NCBI RefSeq assembly: GCF_004331345.1
Contig: NZ_SJJZ01000003.1
Span: 682,001-746,000, forward strand
Source of the DNA: Kribbella soli
Lineage (GTDB): Bacteria > Actinomycetota > Actinomycetes > Propionibacteriales > Kribbellaceae
DNA: 64,000 bases
Direction: 5' to 3'
The notes under the pieces were generated by a model. The model was not told where the DNA came from, made no database searches, and saw nothing but the letters and a program-made list of their open reading frames with translations. A program made the position numbers and the translations under genes. This document shows positions 1 through 7,740 of the stretch, in pieces; position 1 is the stretch's first letter, and every line of letters starts with the position of its first letter.

Positions 1-113
1 GAACCGTGGCCGACGGAGCAGCCGTCCCGGTCGCCCTCGCAACACTCCCGGCAGACGGACCAACCGGCGTCTTCAGAGGGCCGGAGTCACTGGCTGACGT
101 GGCTCCGTGGTGA
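1..113 (+). CDS. C-terminal end of a short-chain dehydrogenase (SDR), 5' truncated by window edge
   Basis: An open frame enters from the left edge (codons from base 3) and stops with TGA at 111-113. The 36 visible residues include LATLPADGPTG followed by VFRG and a final PW. This is the usual C-terminal signature of classical SDR oxidoreductases, where an LA-LP-DGPTG-F stretch sits close to the end. The gene is convergent with the MFS gene and overlaps its 3' end by about 40 bases. The NAD(P)-binding motif and catalytic Tyr lie outside the window, so the substrate cannot be named. Confidence 0.6.
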   Translation, partial: TVADGAAVPVALATLPADGPTGVFRGPESLADVAPW

Positions 114-1275
114 GGGCTTGACGGGCTATCAGCAGGGTGATTGTGGTGCCGAGGATGCCGGCGGCTGCCATGGTGAGGTTCGGGGCGAGGAAGGAGCCGA
201 CGACGCCACCCAGGGCGATGGTGACGCCCTGGATCGCCATCAGGCCGCTGGTTTGGACGGTGAACAGGCGGCCGCGGTACGACGGGTCCGCGTGCTGCAG
301 GATCAGCGGGTCGATGCCCTGATTGAAGGCGTAGCCCGTGCCGGAGATCGCGAGGAGTACCGCGGCGACCGGGATCGGCGGTGTGGTGAGGAACGCGATC
401 GCGGGCAGCTGGCTGGTCAGCAGGAACGGGACGACGAGCCGTCGCCGCGCGGAAGGGGTGAACCGCGCGACGACGAGCTCGCCGAGCACACTGCCGACGG
501 CGTACCCGGTGAACAACGCACCGGCGGCAGCGGCTGCGACGCCGATCTGAGCGGTGTACGCGACGGCCAGTCCGTCCGGGACGGACGAGAACGCCGGAGC
601 GACCCAGGTCAGCAGGATCAGGTTGCGTAGCTTCGCGTTGGCGAACAACACCTGCAGCCCGGCCCACGAATCGCGGACCGTGTTGCTCTTGCGCTCCCCC
701 GGCGGCGTGTACGGCGTACCCGTCCCGATCAGCACCGCCGACGCGACGAAGGTCACCGCGTCGAGCGCCAGCAACCAGTTCGCGCCGACCAGCGCGACCG
801 CGATCCCGCCGAGTGCGAACCCGGTCAGCACCGCGACCTGACTGATTGCCCTCAGCAAGGACCTGCCGGCCGGGAAGAGGTCGGTCGGCAGCAGGTGCGC
901 GAGACTGGCAGCCCGTGCGCCTGCGAAGATCGGCGCCACGATCCCGGTTACCAGCAACAGTCCCAGCAGCCCGCCTACCGGCATTCCCGGTGTCAGCATC
1001 AGCCCGATGGCCACCGCGCTGACCACATCGCAGACGACCAGGACCCGGCGCGCTGGGAACCGGTCCGCGATCGAGGAGAACAGCACGCCGCTCACGGCGT
1101 ACGGCAGGAATGAGCAGGCCAGGACGAGGGCCGACAGCAACGGCGATCCGGTGCGCTCGAAGATCAGGATGGACAGCGCGACCTGCGCGGCCACGGTTCC
1201 CAGCATCGAGACGGTGTGGGCGGCGTACACGGCGCGCAGGCCGGGAAGGCTGAGTACAGCTCGGTAAGACCTCAC
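73..1275 (-). CDS. MFS transporter, likely drug exporter type
   Basis: The product has about 400 residues and roughly twelve hydrophobic segments. It carries the MFS inter-helix motif DRFPARR between TM2 and TM3, and a weaker DPSYRGR in the second half, typical of actinobacterial MFS_3-like exporters. It would move a small molecule across the cytoplasmic membrane using the proton gradient; the substrate is unknown. I chose the GTG at 1275 (reading VRSYRAVLSLPG) because this gives the normal family length and starts just before TM1. The frame stays open to an ATG at 1362, which would overlap the divergent regulator gene. The divergent ArsR-like gene next door is a plausible controller, which is inference from position. 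Confidence 0.8.
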   Translation of the reverse strand: MRSYRAVLSLPGLRAVYAAHTVSMLGTVAAQVALSILIFERTGSPLLSALVLACSFLPYAVSGVLFSSIADRFPARRVLVVCDVVSAVAIGLMLTPGMPVGGLLGLLLVTGIVAPIFAGARAASLAHLLPTDLFPAGRSLLRAISQVAVLTGFALGGIAVALVGANWLLALDAVTFVASAVLIGTGTPYTPPGERKSNTVRDSWAGLQVLFANAKLRNLILLTWVAPAFSSVPDGLAVAYTAQIGVAAAAAGALFTGYAVGSVLGELVVARFTPSARRRLVVPFLLTSQLPAIAFLTTPPIPVAAVLLAISGTGYAFNQGIDPLILQHADPSYRGRLFTVQTSGLMAIQGVTIALGGVVGSFLAPNLTMAAAGILGTTITLLIARQALTTEPRQPVTPAL

Positions 1276-1309
1276 GCGGCGAGCGTGCACGCGTCCGGGG
1301 CACGCGGCG

Positions 1310-1346
1310 TAGAGTTTTGGTTGTGGCCGAAAGTTCGGATTCATGA
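1310..1346 (+). promoter_or_regulatory. Leaderless promoter with a 7-codon upstream ORF overlapping the regulator start
   Basis: A -10 hexamer TAGAGT (1310-1315) is followed by 7 bases and then GTG at 1323. This is the leaderless spacing seen repeatedly in this window. The GTG opens a seven-codon ORF (AESSDS after the start) that ends with TGA at 1344-1346, overlapping the ATG of the ArsR-like gene at 1343 as ATGA. The regulator has no Shine-Dalgarno sequence of its own, so its translation may be coupled to this mini-ORF. Confidence 0.45.
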
Positions 1347-2320
1347 CGGTACTGCGGTTCACGCAGGCGGACGCGCTGCGTTGCCGGTTCGGGGCGTCGC
1401 CGTTGTGGGAGACGATGTCGGCGGTGCGGGTGCTGAACGGATCGAAGCACCGGCCGTTGTACGGCGACTGGATCGCGGCGAAGCGGGAATCGGCAGCGCA
1501 GCTCGACCTGCGCGGACTGAAGGCGGTTCAGCCGCGCGTAGGGTTCACGCCGGACTTCCTGACCCCGCCGCCGAAGGCGTCGCGGGCGAAGTTCGCGACC
1601 GAGATCGCCCGCGTCCGCAGTACCCCGCTGGAGAAGGTCCGCACCGAACTGATCCGGTCAAGGGACGAGTTGAAGAACCCCGGCGCGCCGGAGATCGACA
1701 AGATGCTGGAGGACCTGGCCGGCACCCGCGAACGGCTCGCCGACGAGATCGAGAGCGCCTGGGAGGCCCTGATCAAGCCGGACTGGCCGCTGATCAGCCG
1801 CGTCCTCGAGGACGACATCGCGTACCGCGGTCAGCAACTGACCGACGGTGGCCTGGCCGGACTGTTCGACGATCTGCACCCGACCCTGGCCTGGGAGAAC
1901 GACCGTCTGATCGCCACCCGTTACCGTGCCGAGGACCGCGATCTCGCCGGACAGGGCCTGCTCCTGGTTCCCGGGGTCTTCGCCTGGCCGTACCTCGTGA
2001 TCGTCGTTGACCCGGCGTACCACCCGACCCTCGTCTACCCGGCCCGCGGTGCCGCCCGCCTGTGGTCCGACGCTCCTGCTCCTCCGGACCCGCTGGCGCG
2101 CCTCCTCGGCCGTACTCGCGCGACCCTTCTCGTCGCACTCGACCCACCCGCCACCACCAGCGCACTCGCCGCCCAGAACAACCTCGCGCTCGCCACCGTC
2201 GCCGAACACCTGTCGGCGTTGTACGACGCGGGCCTCGCGACACGTCGTCGTACCGGTCACCAGGTCCACTACCGCCGTACCGAAGTCGGACAGGCCGTCA
2301 TCGACGCCTCCGTCGGATAA
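1343..2320 (+). CDS. ArsR-family winged-helix regulator with long N-terminal domain
   Basis: The protein has 325 residues. The last ~70 form a winged helix-turn-helix of ArsR type: ALDPPATTSALA, then NNLALATVAEHLSAL, then LATRRRTGHQVHYRRT, which reads as recognition helix plus wing. The N-terminal ~240 residues match the pattern of actinobacterial DUF5937-type ArsR proteins, with an FTQAD opening and long charged helices. No metal-binding cysteine pair is seen in the DNA-binding part, so a metal sensor is unlikely. It is divergent from the MFS exporter, which suggests a local repressor role (inference). Start ATG 1343 overlaps the stop of a possible seven-codon leaderless ORF. Confidence 0.75.
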   Translation: MTVLRFTQADALRCRFGASPLWETMSAVRVLNGSKHRPLYGDWIAAKRESAAQLDLRGLKAVQPRVGFTPDFLTPPPKASRAKFATEIARVRSTPLEKVRTELIRSRDELKNPGAPEIDKMLEDLAGTRERLADEIESAWEALIKPDWPLISRVLEDDIAYRGQQLTDGGLAGLFDDLHPTLAWENDRLIATRYRAEDRDLAGQGLLLVPGVFAWPYLVIVVDPAYHPTLVYPARGAARLWSDAPAPPDPLARLLGRTRATLLVALDPPATTSALAAQNNLALATVAEHLSALYDAGLATRRRTGHQVHYRRTEVGQAVIDASVG

Positions 2321-2346
2321 CCGGCTCGCGGCGTGAGAATGCTGGA

Positions 2347-3018
2347 ATGAACAAGCCGACGAAGGCGCGTCCGCCCAGCACCCGCCACACCCGGCGCTGG
2401 CCTGCCTCGCTGGCGGTGGTCGCGGTTCTGGTGCTGCAGGTGCTGGTGCCGACGCAGGTCAATGCGCTCCCGCGGTGGCTCATGCCCGTGCTCGGTGGGC
2501 TTCTGCTGCTGCCGCTGGTGTGGATGAACCCGTTCCACCTGCGCCGCGACGAGCCCTGGCTGCGATCGGTGGAGCTCGTCCTGCTCGCGGTCCTGGTCGC
2601 GGTGAACGCGTACTACCTGGCCGGAATGATCTTCTTCCTGAACAACGGCGACGCCAACGAGGGCAAGGTTCTCGTGAAGAGCGCCCTGCTGATCTGGGTG
2701 ACGAACGTGGTCGCGTTCGCGGTCTGGTACTGGGAGATCGACCGCGGCGGGCCGTTCGCCCGGGCGCCCGAGCACGAGCGGGAGACCGAGCGCGCGGACC
2801 TGCTGTTTCCGCAGATGACCGTCGACCTGGACGGCTGGAAGGGCTGGCTGCCCGGGTTCACCGATTATCTGTTCGTCTCCTTCACCGCCGCGACCGCGTT
2901 CAGCCCGACCGACACGATGCCGCTGACGGCCCGGACGAAGACGCTGATGGGTATCCAGTCGGCGATCGCACTGCTCACCGTCGCGATCGTCGCGGCCCGC
3001 GCGGTGAACGTCCTCTGA
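2347..3018 (+). CDS. Four-to-five-TM membrane protein, DUF1345-like
   Basis: The product has 223 residues from ATG 2347. Hydrophobic segments run near residues 16-33, 38-57, 74-97, 110-130 and 200-220. The conserved-looking stretch DYLFVSFTAATAFSPTDTMP near residue 175 resembles the pore-loop-like segment of DUF1345 membrane proteins. The frame extends upstream, but that part reads as shadow of the regulator gene, and the composition changes at this ATG. Function is unknown; a channel-like fold has been proposed for relatives, but nothing here proves it. It lies in tandem with the regulator, 26 bases downstream. Confidence 0.6.
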   Translation: MNKPTKARPPSTRHTRRWPASLAVVAVLVLQVLVPTQVNALPRWLMPVLGGLLLLPLVWMNPFHLRRDEPWLRSVELVLLAVLVAVNAYYLAGMIFFLNNGDANEGKVLVKSALLIWVTNVVAFAVWYWEIDRGGPFARAPEHERETERADLLFPQMTVDLDGWKGWLPGFTDYLFVSFTAATAFSPTDTMPLTARTKTLMGIQSAIALLTVAIVAARAVNVL

Positions 3019-3057
3019 GATCACACTCGACAGCAATGTAATGGGCATGAGAGCGTT

Positions 3058-4032
3058 ATGCCCATGTACAGCACGAAGTCGGTGGGGTTGGGGTTCGCGA
3101 TCTTCTCCGCGATCACGTTCGGCGGGTCGGGTCCGTTCGCGAAGGCGCTGATCGGCGCCGGTTTCACGCCGCAGCAGGCGGCCTGGCTACGCATCCTCGG
3201 CGCCGCCGCGGTGCTGGTCCCGCTCGTGCTGGTCTTCCGCGGTCGCGCCGGGCTCCGCTCGGCGCGGGCCTCCTGGAAGGCGCTGGTGCTCTACGGCCTG
3301 ACCGGGATCGCCGGCTGCCAGACGCTGTTCTTCCTGGCGGCCAGCCGGCTGCCGGTCGGCGTGGCGCTGATGCTCGAGTTCTCCGGCCCGGTGCTGGTGG
3401 TCGCGTGGCTGAAGTTCGGCCAGAAGGTCGCCGTACCGCGCTCGGCCGCGATCGGGGTGAGTATCGCGGTCGTCGGTCTCGCGACGGTGGCCGAGATCTG
3501 GTCCGGATTGTCGATCGACCTGATCGGCCTGCTCGCCGGCCTCGGTGCGGCCGCGTGCCAGGCGACGTACTTCATCCTGATCGACAAGTTGACCGGCGCC
3601 GCGGATCCGCTCGTGATGACAGCGGCGGGCAGCGTGGTCGGTGCCGTCGTACTGACACTGATCGCGGCACCGTGGGGTACGCCGTGGCACGTGCTCGTCG
3701 ACACGATCGCGATCGGCCAGCGGCACGCTCCCGGTTGGGTGATGGCCGCGTGGCTGATCCTCGTGAGCACGGTCGTCGCCTATCTGGCGGGTGCGGCTGC
3801 CGTACAGCGACTCTCGGCGCCGATCGCGGGTGCGGTCGCGTACGTCGAGGTGGTGGCGGCGTGCGTGTTCGCGCTGATCCTGCTCGGCGAGACGCTGCGC
3901 ACCAACCAGATCATCGGCGGCGTGATCGTCCTGGCCGGCGCGTTCGTGGCCCAGTCGTCGGTGGGGAAGGTCGCGTCTCCGGAGATCCCCGACGCTCCCC
4001 CGACCGACGTACTGGATCGGGCTGCCATCTGA
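3058..4032 (+). CDS. EamA/DMT-family transporter
   Basis: The product has 324 residues with ten hydrophobic segments arranged as two homologous five-helix halves, which is the EamA (drug/metabolite transporter) layout. The first repeat starts GLGFAIFSAITFGGSGPFAKAL and the second begins around residue 155 (LIGLLAGLGAAACQATYFIL). The end of the second repeat, AAVQRLSAPIAGAVAYVEVV followed by LLGETL, matches the family's conserved GE motif. Members export amino acids or other metabolites; the substrate cannot be assigned. ATG 3058 is followed by a second possible ATG two codons later. Confidence 0.85.
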   Translation: MPMYSTKSVGLGFAIFSAITFGGSGPFAKALIGAGFTPQQAAWLRILGAAAVLVPLVLVFRGRAGLRSARASWKALVLYGLTGIAGCQTLFFLAASRLPVGVALMLEFSGPVLVVAWLKFGQKVAVPRSAAIGVSIAVVGLATVAEIWSGLSIDLIGLLAGLGAAACQATYFILIDKLTGAADPLVMTAAGSVVGAVVLTLIAAPWGTPWHVLVDTIAIGQRHAPGWVMAAWLILVSTVVAYLAGAAAVQRLSAPIAGAVAYVEVVAACVFALILLGETLRTNQIIGGVIVLAGAFVAQSSVGKVASPEIPDAPPTDVLDRAAI

Positions 4033-4038
4033 CCCCCG

Positions 4039-5190
4039 CTACCGCAACGAGTCGACGAGTTCCCGCGGCAGGCCGTGGGTCTCGTGCAGGTACTCGTAGT
4101 CGGTGTCGTCGAGGGACTTGTGGAACCGCTCGTGGCTGAGCACCTTCCGGCCCCGGTCGAGCAGGTTGCTGAACCGGATCTCCTCGTCGATCAGGATCCG
4201 CCGGATCAGCGTCACCGTCTCGCCCTGGTGGAAGTGGCTCAGCGTGTGCTCGAACAGTTCGATCGGCAGGTCGGACAGCGACCGCGACTCGTCGTTCTGC
4301 CAGAGGATTGTCAACAATCGGCGGATCAGCCGACGCAGCACGTACCCGCGGCCGGTGTTCGACGGGTGCACGCCGTCGCCGACGATCACGATGCTGGACC
4401 GCAAGTGGTCGATGACGATCCGCTGCGACCGCTCGTCCAGCGTCCACAGCTTGGGGATGATCCGCATCCACGGCTCGAACAGCGAGGTCTCGTACACCGA
4501 CTGCCTGCCTTCGAGGAGCATCGTCAGCCGCTCCAGGCCGAGACCGGTGTCGATGTTCTGCTGCTTGAGCTCCTCGAGCGAGCCGTCGTCGTGGCGGCGG
4601 TAGCGCATCATCACGTGGTTCCACACCTCGACCCAGCGGTCGTCGGTGGTCGGCGTACCCTCCGGCTCACCGTCGCCGGTCCACACGAAGATCTCCGAGT
4701 CCGGCCCGCACGGACCGGTCGGGCCGTTCGACCACCAGTTGTCGTCGGTGGTCAGCTCGATCGGCAGCCCGAGCTCCTGCCAGGTGCGGAGCGACTCCTG
4801 GTCGAGCGGCACCTGTTCGTCGCCGCCGAACACGGTCACGTACATCCGCTGCGGGTCCAGGCCGAAGCGGGTGGTGAGCAGCTCGTACCCCCAGCGCAGC
4901 GTCTCACTGCTCCCGTAGTCCCCCAGCGACCACGAGCCCAGCATCTCGAACACCGTCAGGTGGGTCGGATCCCCCACCTCGTCGAGATCCGTGGTTCGCA
5001 GACATCGCTGGATGCCCACGAGTCTGCGGCCCAGTGGATGTGGTTCGCCCTCCAGGTAGGGCGTGAGCGGATGCATCCCCGAGGTCGTGAAGAGCACGGG
5101 ATCGCCGAGCCGCGGAATGAGCGTGGACCCGGTCGTCGGGACGTGCTCGCGGTCGACGAAGAAGTCGATGAAAGTCCTGCTGATGCTCAT
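4039..5190 (-). CDS. Stand-alone alanyl-tRNA synthetase-like protein (catalytic core only)
   Basis: The product has 383 residues. It matches the N-terminal aminoacylation half of class IIc AlaRS: motif region TTSGMHPLTPY, then HLTVFEMLGSWSLGDY, then NGPTGPCGPDSEI, then WNHVMMRYRR, then NIDTGLGLERL (motif 3) and HPSNTGRGYVLRRLIRRLL. Full AlaRS is about 850-900 residues, so the editing domain and C-Ala domain are absent. This is therefore a paralog, not the housekeeping alaS. Such cores can charge tRNA-Ala or activate alanine for secondary metabolism or aminoacyl transfer; which applies here is unknown. ATG 5190 is chosen because AAGGA lies 8 bases upstream; a TTG at 5214 is in frame. The leader region upstream has an alanine-rich leader ORF and a terminator hairpin. 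Confidence 0.85.
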   Translation of the reverse strand: MSISRTFIDFFVDREHVPTTGSTLIPRLGDPVLFTTSGMHPLTPYLEGEPHPLGRRLVGIQRCLRTTDLDEVGDPTHLTVFEMLGSWSLGDYGSSETLRWGYELLTTRFGLDPQRMYVTVFGGDEQVPLDQESLRTWQELGLPIELTTDDNWWSNGPTGPCGPDSEIFVWTGDGEPEGTPTTDDRWVEVWNHVMMRYRRHDDGSLEELKQQNIDTGLGLERLTMLLEGRQSVYETSLFEPWMRIIPKLWTLDERSQRIVIDHLRSSIVIVGDGVHPSNTGRGYVLRRLIRRLLTILWQNDESRSLSDLPIELFEHTLSHFHQGETVTLIRRILIDEEIRFSNLLDRGRKVLSHERFHKSLDDTDYEYLHETHGLPRELVDSLR

Positions 5191-5250
5191 GGTTCTCGTC
5201 CTTGTCGAATTCAAGACCGGAACCAGACCACCGGGCTACAGAAACAACAA

Positions 5251-5279
5251 CACCGGCGAACCGTTTCCGGTCGCCGGTG
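5251..5279 (-). terminator. Intrinsic terminator / attenuator hairpin before the AlaRS-like gene
   Basis: On the minus strand a CACCGGCGACCG arm, a GAAA tetraloop and a CGG-T-TCGCCGGTG arm form a 12-bp stem with one bulged base. It is followed at once by the T-rich run TTGTTGTTTCTG (5250-5239). It lies 60 bases upstream of the AlaRS-like start and 14 bases after the stop of the Ala-rich leader ORF. It could instead be only the end of the glycosyltransferase transcript. Confidence 0.75.
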
Positions 5280-5293
5280 GAAGTTTCAGAATG

Positions 5294-5359
5294 TCAGGCC
5301 GCGGCAGCCGGAGAGCAGAAAGCTCGTACGGCTGCGGCAAGTCGGAACATTCGGTGCAT
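5294..5359 (-). CDS. Putative alanine-rich leader peptide (21 aa)
   Basis: An ATG at 5359 opens a 21-residue ORF ending in TGA at 5296-5294. Eight of the 21 residues are alanine, grouped as LAAAV (residues 7-11) and PAAAA immediately before the stop. A -10-like TACTCT (5372-5367) ends 7 bases before the ATG, so the ORF would be translated leaderless, as many genes in this window appear to be. A weaker TGGACA lies 19 bases further upstream. The ORF is followed by a strong hairpin with a T-run and then by an alanyl-tRNA-synthetase-like gene. This is the layout of ribosome-mediated transcription attenuation responding to charged tRNA-Ala. It is too short for similarity to help, so the call rests on position and composition. 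Confidence 0.55.
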   Translation of the reverse strand: MHRMFRLAAAVRAFCSPAAAA

Positions 5360-5386
5360 GCCGGCCAGAGTACACGACTCGCGGCG

Positions 5387-6496
5387 TCAGATGTCCAGCA
5401 GTTCTCTCAGCGTGGCGCCGGACCGAACCCAGGTCCACTCGGCCTCGACCCACTCGCGGCCTGCTGCGCCCAGCTCACGGGGGTCGGTGAGCAGTTCGAC
5501 GATGCGCACCGCGACGGCTGCCGGGTTGTACGGGTCGACCAGGTATCCGGTCGTCCCGTGGATCACGGTGTCGGCCGCGCCACCCGAGTCCCCCACCAGC
5601 ACTGGCTTGCCAGTGGCCGACGCCTCCAGCGTGACGATGCCGAGCGCCTCCGGCTCCAGCCCGAACCGCCGCGTCCGGCACGGCATCGCGAACACATCGG
5701 CAGCATCGACGTACGGCGGAATCTCCGCCCACGGAACCGGCCCGGTGAACACCACCGCGTCCGCGACGCCGGCGCTCACCGCCAGCTCCTCGAGGTACTC
5801 GCGGTCCGGCCCACCGCCGACCAGCAGCAGCCGCGCATCAGGCACCGACTGCCGGACCCGCGACCACGCGCGGATCAGCGTGTCCTGCCCCTTCCGGCGA
5901 ATCAGCCGCGACACACAGACGACCACCGGAACGCCGTCCAGCCCGAGACCCTTGCGGATCTGCTCTCCCCCACACCCCGGAGCGAACCGGCGCGTGTCGA
6001 CCCCGGGCGTCAGCCTCCGCATCCGCTGAGCGGCCGCCGGCGACAACGCCGGAGCGATCCGATCGGCACACCACGACGACACCGTCGTCACCGTGTCCGC
6101 CGCATCACCGATCCGCCGCAGCGCCTGCCGAGCCCCGGGTACGCCGGCCCACCACGTCTCATGTCCGTGCGTCATCGCGACGATCCGCCGCGCACCGGCC
6201 CGCCGCAGCGCCGGACCCATCAACCCGAGCGGAGCGGCCGCCCCGAACAGGATCCGGTCGGCGCCGTACTCGCGCATCAGCCCGACGGCCCGCTTCGTGA
6301 CACGGGCCGTGGGCAACAACATCGACGTCCGGTCCCGGATCACCGGGAACGGCAACGTCGCGTCGTACGCCGTGTCGCCCGCCTCGCGGGACGTGTAGAC
6401 GACCACGTCGGGCAGTTCGTCGCACAACGAGCGGACGAACGTCTCGATCCCACCTTGGCGTGGCGGGAAGTCGTTGGTGACGACCAGGACGGTCAT
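5387..6496 (-). CDS. GT4 glycosyltransferase, PimB'-like mannosyltransferase
   Basis: The product has 369 residues from ATG 6496. It begins MTVLVVTNDFPPRQGGIETF, the GT-B N-terminal signature of the actinobacterial PimB'/Rv2188c group. It also has HGHETWWAGVPG, TTVSSWCADRI, a PGVD motif, VCVSRLIRRKGQD and the C-terminal EX7E retaining-GT motif in EALGIVTLEA. PimB' adds the second mannose from GDP-mannose to phosphatidylinositol monomannoside at the inner face of the membrane. Assignment to that exact step is by family resemblance. The start overlaps the last 4 bases of the M48 peptidase gene (ATGA type), so the two are probably co-translated. Confidence 0.8.
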   Translation of the reverse strand: MTVLVVTNDFPPRQGGIETFVRSLCDELPDVVVYTSREAGDTAYDATLPFPVIRDRTSMLLPTARVTKRAVGLMREYGADRILFGAAAPLGLMGPALRRAGARRIVAMTHGHETWWAGVPGARQALRRIGDAADTVTTVSSWCADRIAPALSPAAAQRMRRLTPGVDTRRFAPGCGGEQIRKGLGLDGVPVVVCVSRLIRRKGQDTLIRAWSRVRQSVPDARLLLVGGGPDREYLEELAVSAGVADAVVFTGPVPWAEIPPYVDAADVFAMPCRTRRFGLEPEALGIVTLEASATGKPVLVGDSGGAADTVIHGTTGYLVDPYNPAAVAVRIVELLTDPRELGAAGREWVEAEWTWVRSGATLRELLDI

Positions 6497-7740
6497 CGTT
6501 GGGCCAGCGGTGGGACCTTGCCGCCGTTCTCGGCGGCCCACGCGCGGCCCATCGCGATCCGCTCCGGCGCGGTCGGGTGGCTGGCGAACATCCAGTACCG
6601 CCAGGCGCTCGGGTCGAGTCCCGAGATGTTCCGGACGGCGAGGTCGTGCTGCATGGCGACGAAGTTCTGCGGGTCGTTCGTCAGCCGGAGCGAGTGGTAG
6701 TCGGCGCGCGCCTCGATCTTGCGGCTCACCAGGTTCTGGATCGGGCTCGCCAGCGTCGTACCGGCCGCGATCAGGGCGACCAGCACCGCCGTACGCCGCG
6801 GATCCGCGATCCGGGCCCCGAGCAAGAGGTACAGCAACGTGATACCGAACGCGGTACCGAGCACGCCGATCAACGTGCCGTGCAGTACGTCGTCCTCGGC
6901 GGCGTGACCGAGCTCGTGCGCGACCACGAGCCGGACCTGCGCGGGTGGCGTGTCCTTCAGGAGCGTGTCGTAGACGACCAGCCGACGGGTCGACCCGAAG
7001 CCGGACACGTACGCGTTCAGGGCCGTGGTCCGCTTCGACGCGTCCGCGACCAGCACGTCCTTCACCGGTACGCCGTCCTCGGCCGCGAGCTTCAGGAAGT
7101 CGTTGCGCAGGGCACCGGCCGGCATCGACGTGAAGTTGTTGAACCGCGGCTCGATCAGCACCGGGTACGCGAACGACACGCCCAGCACGAGCAGCGCCGC
7201 GGCGATTGCCCCGGGCAACCACCAGCCCTGGCGCCAGCGTTTCGCCAACGCCACCAGGACAATCGCGAGCACCCCGACACCGAGTGAGGTGATCGCCCAG
7301 TTCACGCCGCGGTCCCAGACCCACAACCGCCAGTTCTGCACGGCCAGCCCGTACTTCAGGCTGACCCGCTGGGCGAGTACGTCGGTCGGGACCGTGAGCA
7401 GGTTGGTGATCAGGGCGATCCCGGCCACCGTGACCGGTACGGCGAGGAACCACCAGCGGATGCGCAGACCGTCGTACAACCGGCGGCCCAGCGGGCTGAA
7501 GCCGATCACCAGCGGGACCACGACCGAGATGACCCAGGACGCCGTCGACCAGCGGAGGATCTCGTGCCGGAACGCGTTCTGGCGGGCGATCTCCGCGGCC
7601 GTGAAGTCCAGCGCGGCGTCCGGCTTCGGCAGATCGATCAGGTGCCACGGCGTGGTGACGGCGATCGTGAAGACCAGCGCAAGCGCCAGTACCCCGCCCG
7701 CGGCGCGAGGCGCCCACGGACTGGAGGTCTTCTTAGGCAC
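6493..7740 (-). CDS. M48-family membrane zinc metallopeptidase (Ste24/HtpX-like)
   Basis: The product has 415 residues. An N-terminal half with about five transmembrane segments is followed by VVAHELGHAAEDD near residue 275, the zinc-binding HExxH, and KIEARADYHSL about 70 residues later, which supplies the third zinc ligand Glu. This is the arrangement of CAAX prenyl-protease-like M48 peptidases, which cleave membrane or misfolded proteins. The final residues overlap the start of the glycosyltransferase gene, and its own start overlaps the 3' end of the HETTH protein gene by 8 bases, giving a tight three-gene unit. Confidence 0.85.
   Translation of the reverse strand: MPKKTSSPWAPRAAGGVLALALVFTIAVTTPWHLIDLPKPDAALDFTAAEIARQNAFRHEILRWSTASWVISVVVPLVIGFSPLGRRLYDGLRIRWWFLAVPVTVAGIALITNLLTVPTDVLAQRVSLKYGLAVQNWRLWVWDRGVNWAITSLGVGVLAIVLVALAKRWRQGWWLPGAIAAALLVLGVSFAYPVLIEPRFNNFTSMPAGALRNDFLKLAAEDGVPVKDVLVADASKRTTALNAYVSGFGSTRRLVVYDTLLKDTPPAQVRLVVAHELGHAAEDDVLHGTLIGVLGTAFGITLLYLLLGARIADPRRTAVLVALIAAGTTLASPIQNLVSRKIEARADYHSLRLTNDPQNFVAMQHDLAVRNISGLDPSAWRYWMFASHPTAPERIAMGRAWAAENGGKVPPLAQR

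Noticed and set aside
118..630. Long plus-strand ORF opposite the MFS gene
   Set aside because: Its codon pattern is that of an antisense shadow (R/D/G-rich) and the minus-strand frame has clear membrane helices.
5387..7717. 776-codon fusion of an upstream region with the glycosyltransferase
   Set aside because: The part before ATG 6496 is the shadow of the M48 peptidase gene; the GT fold begins exactly at that ATG.
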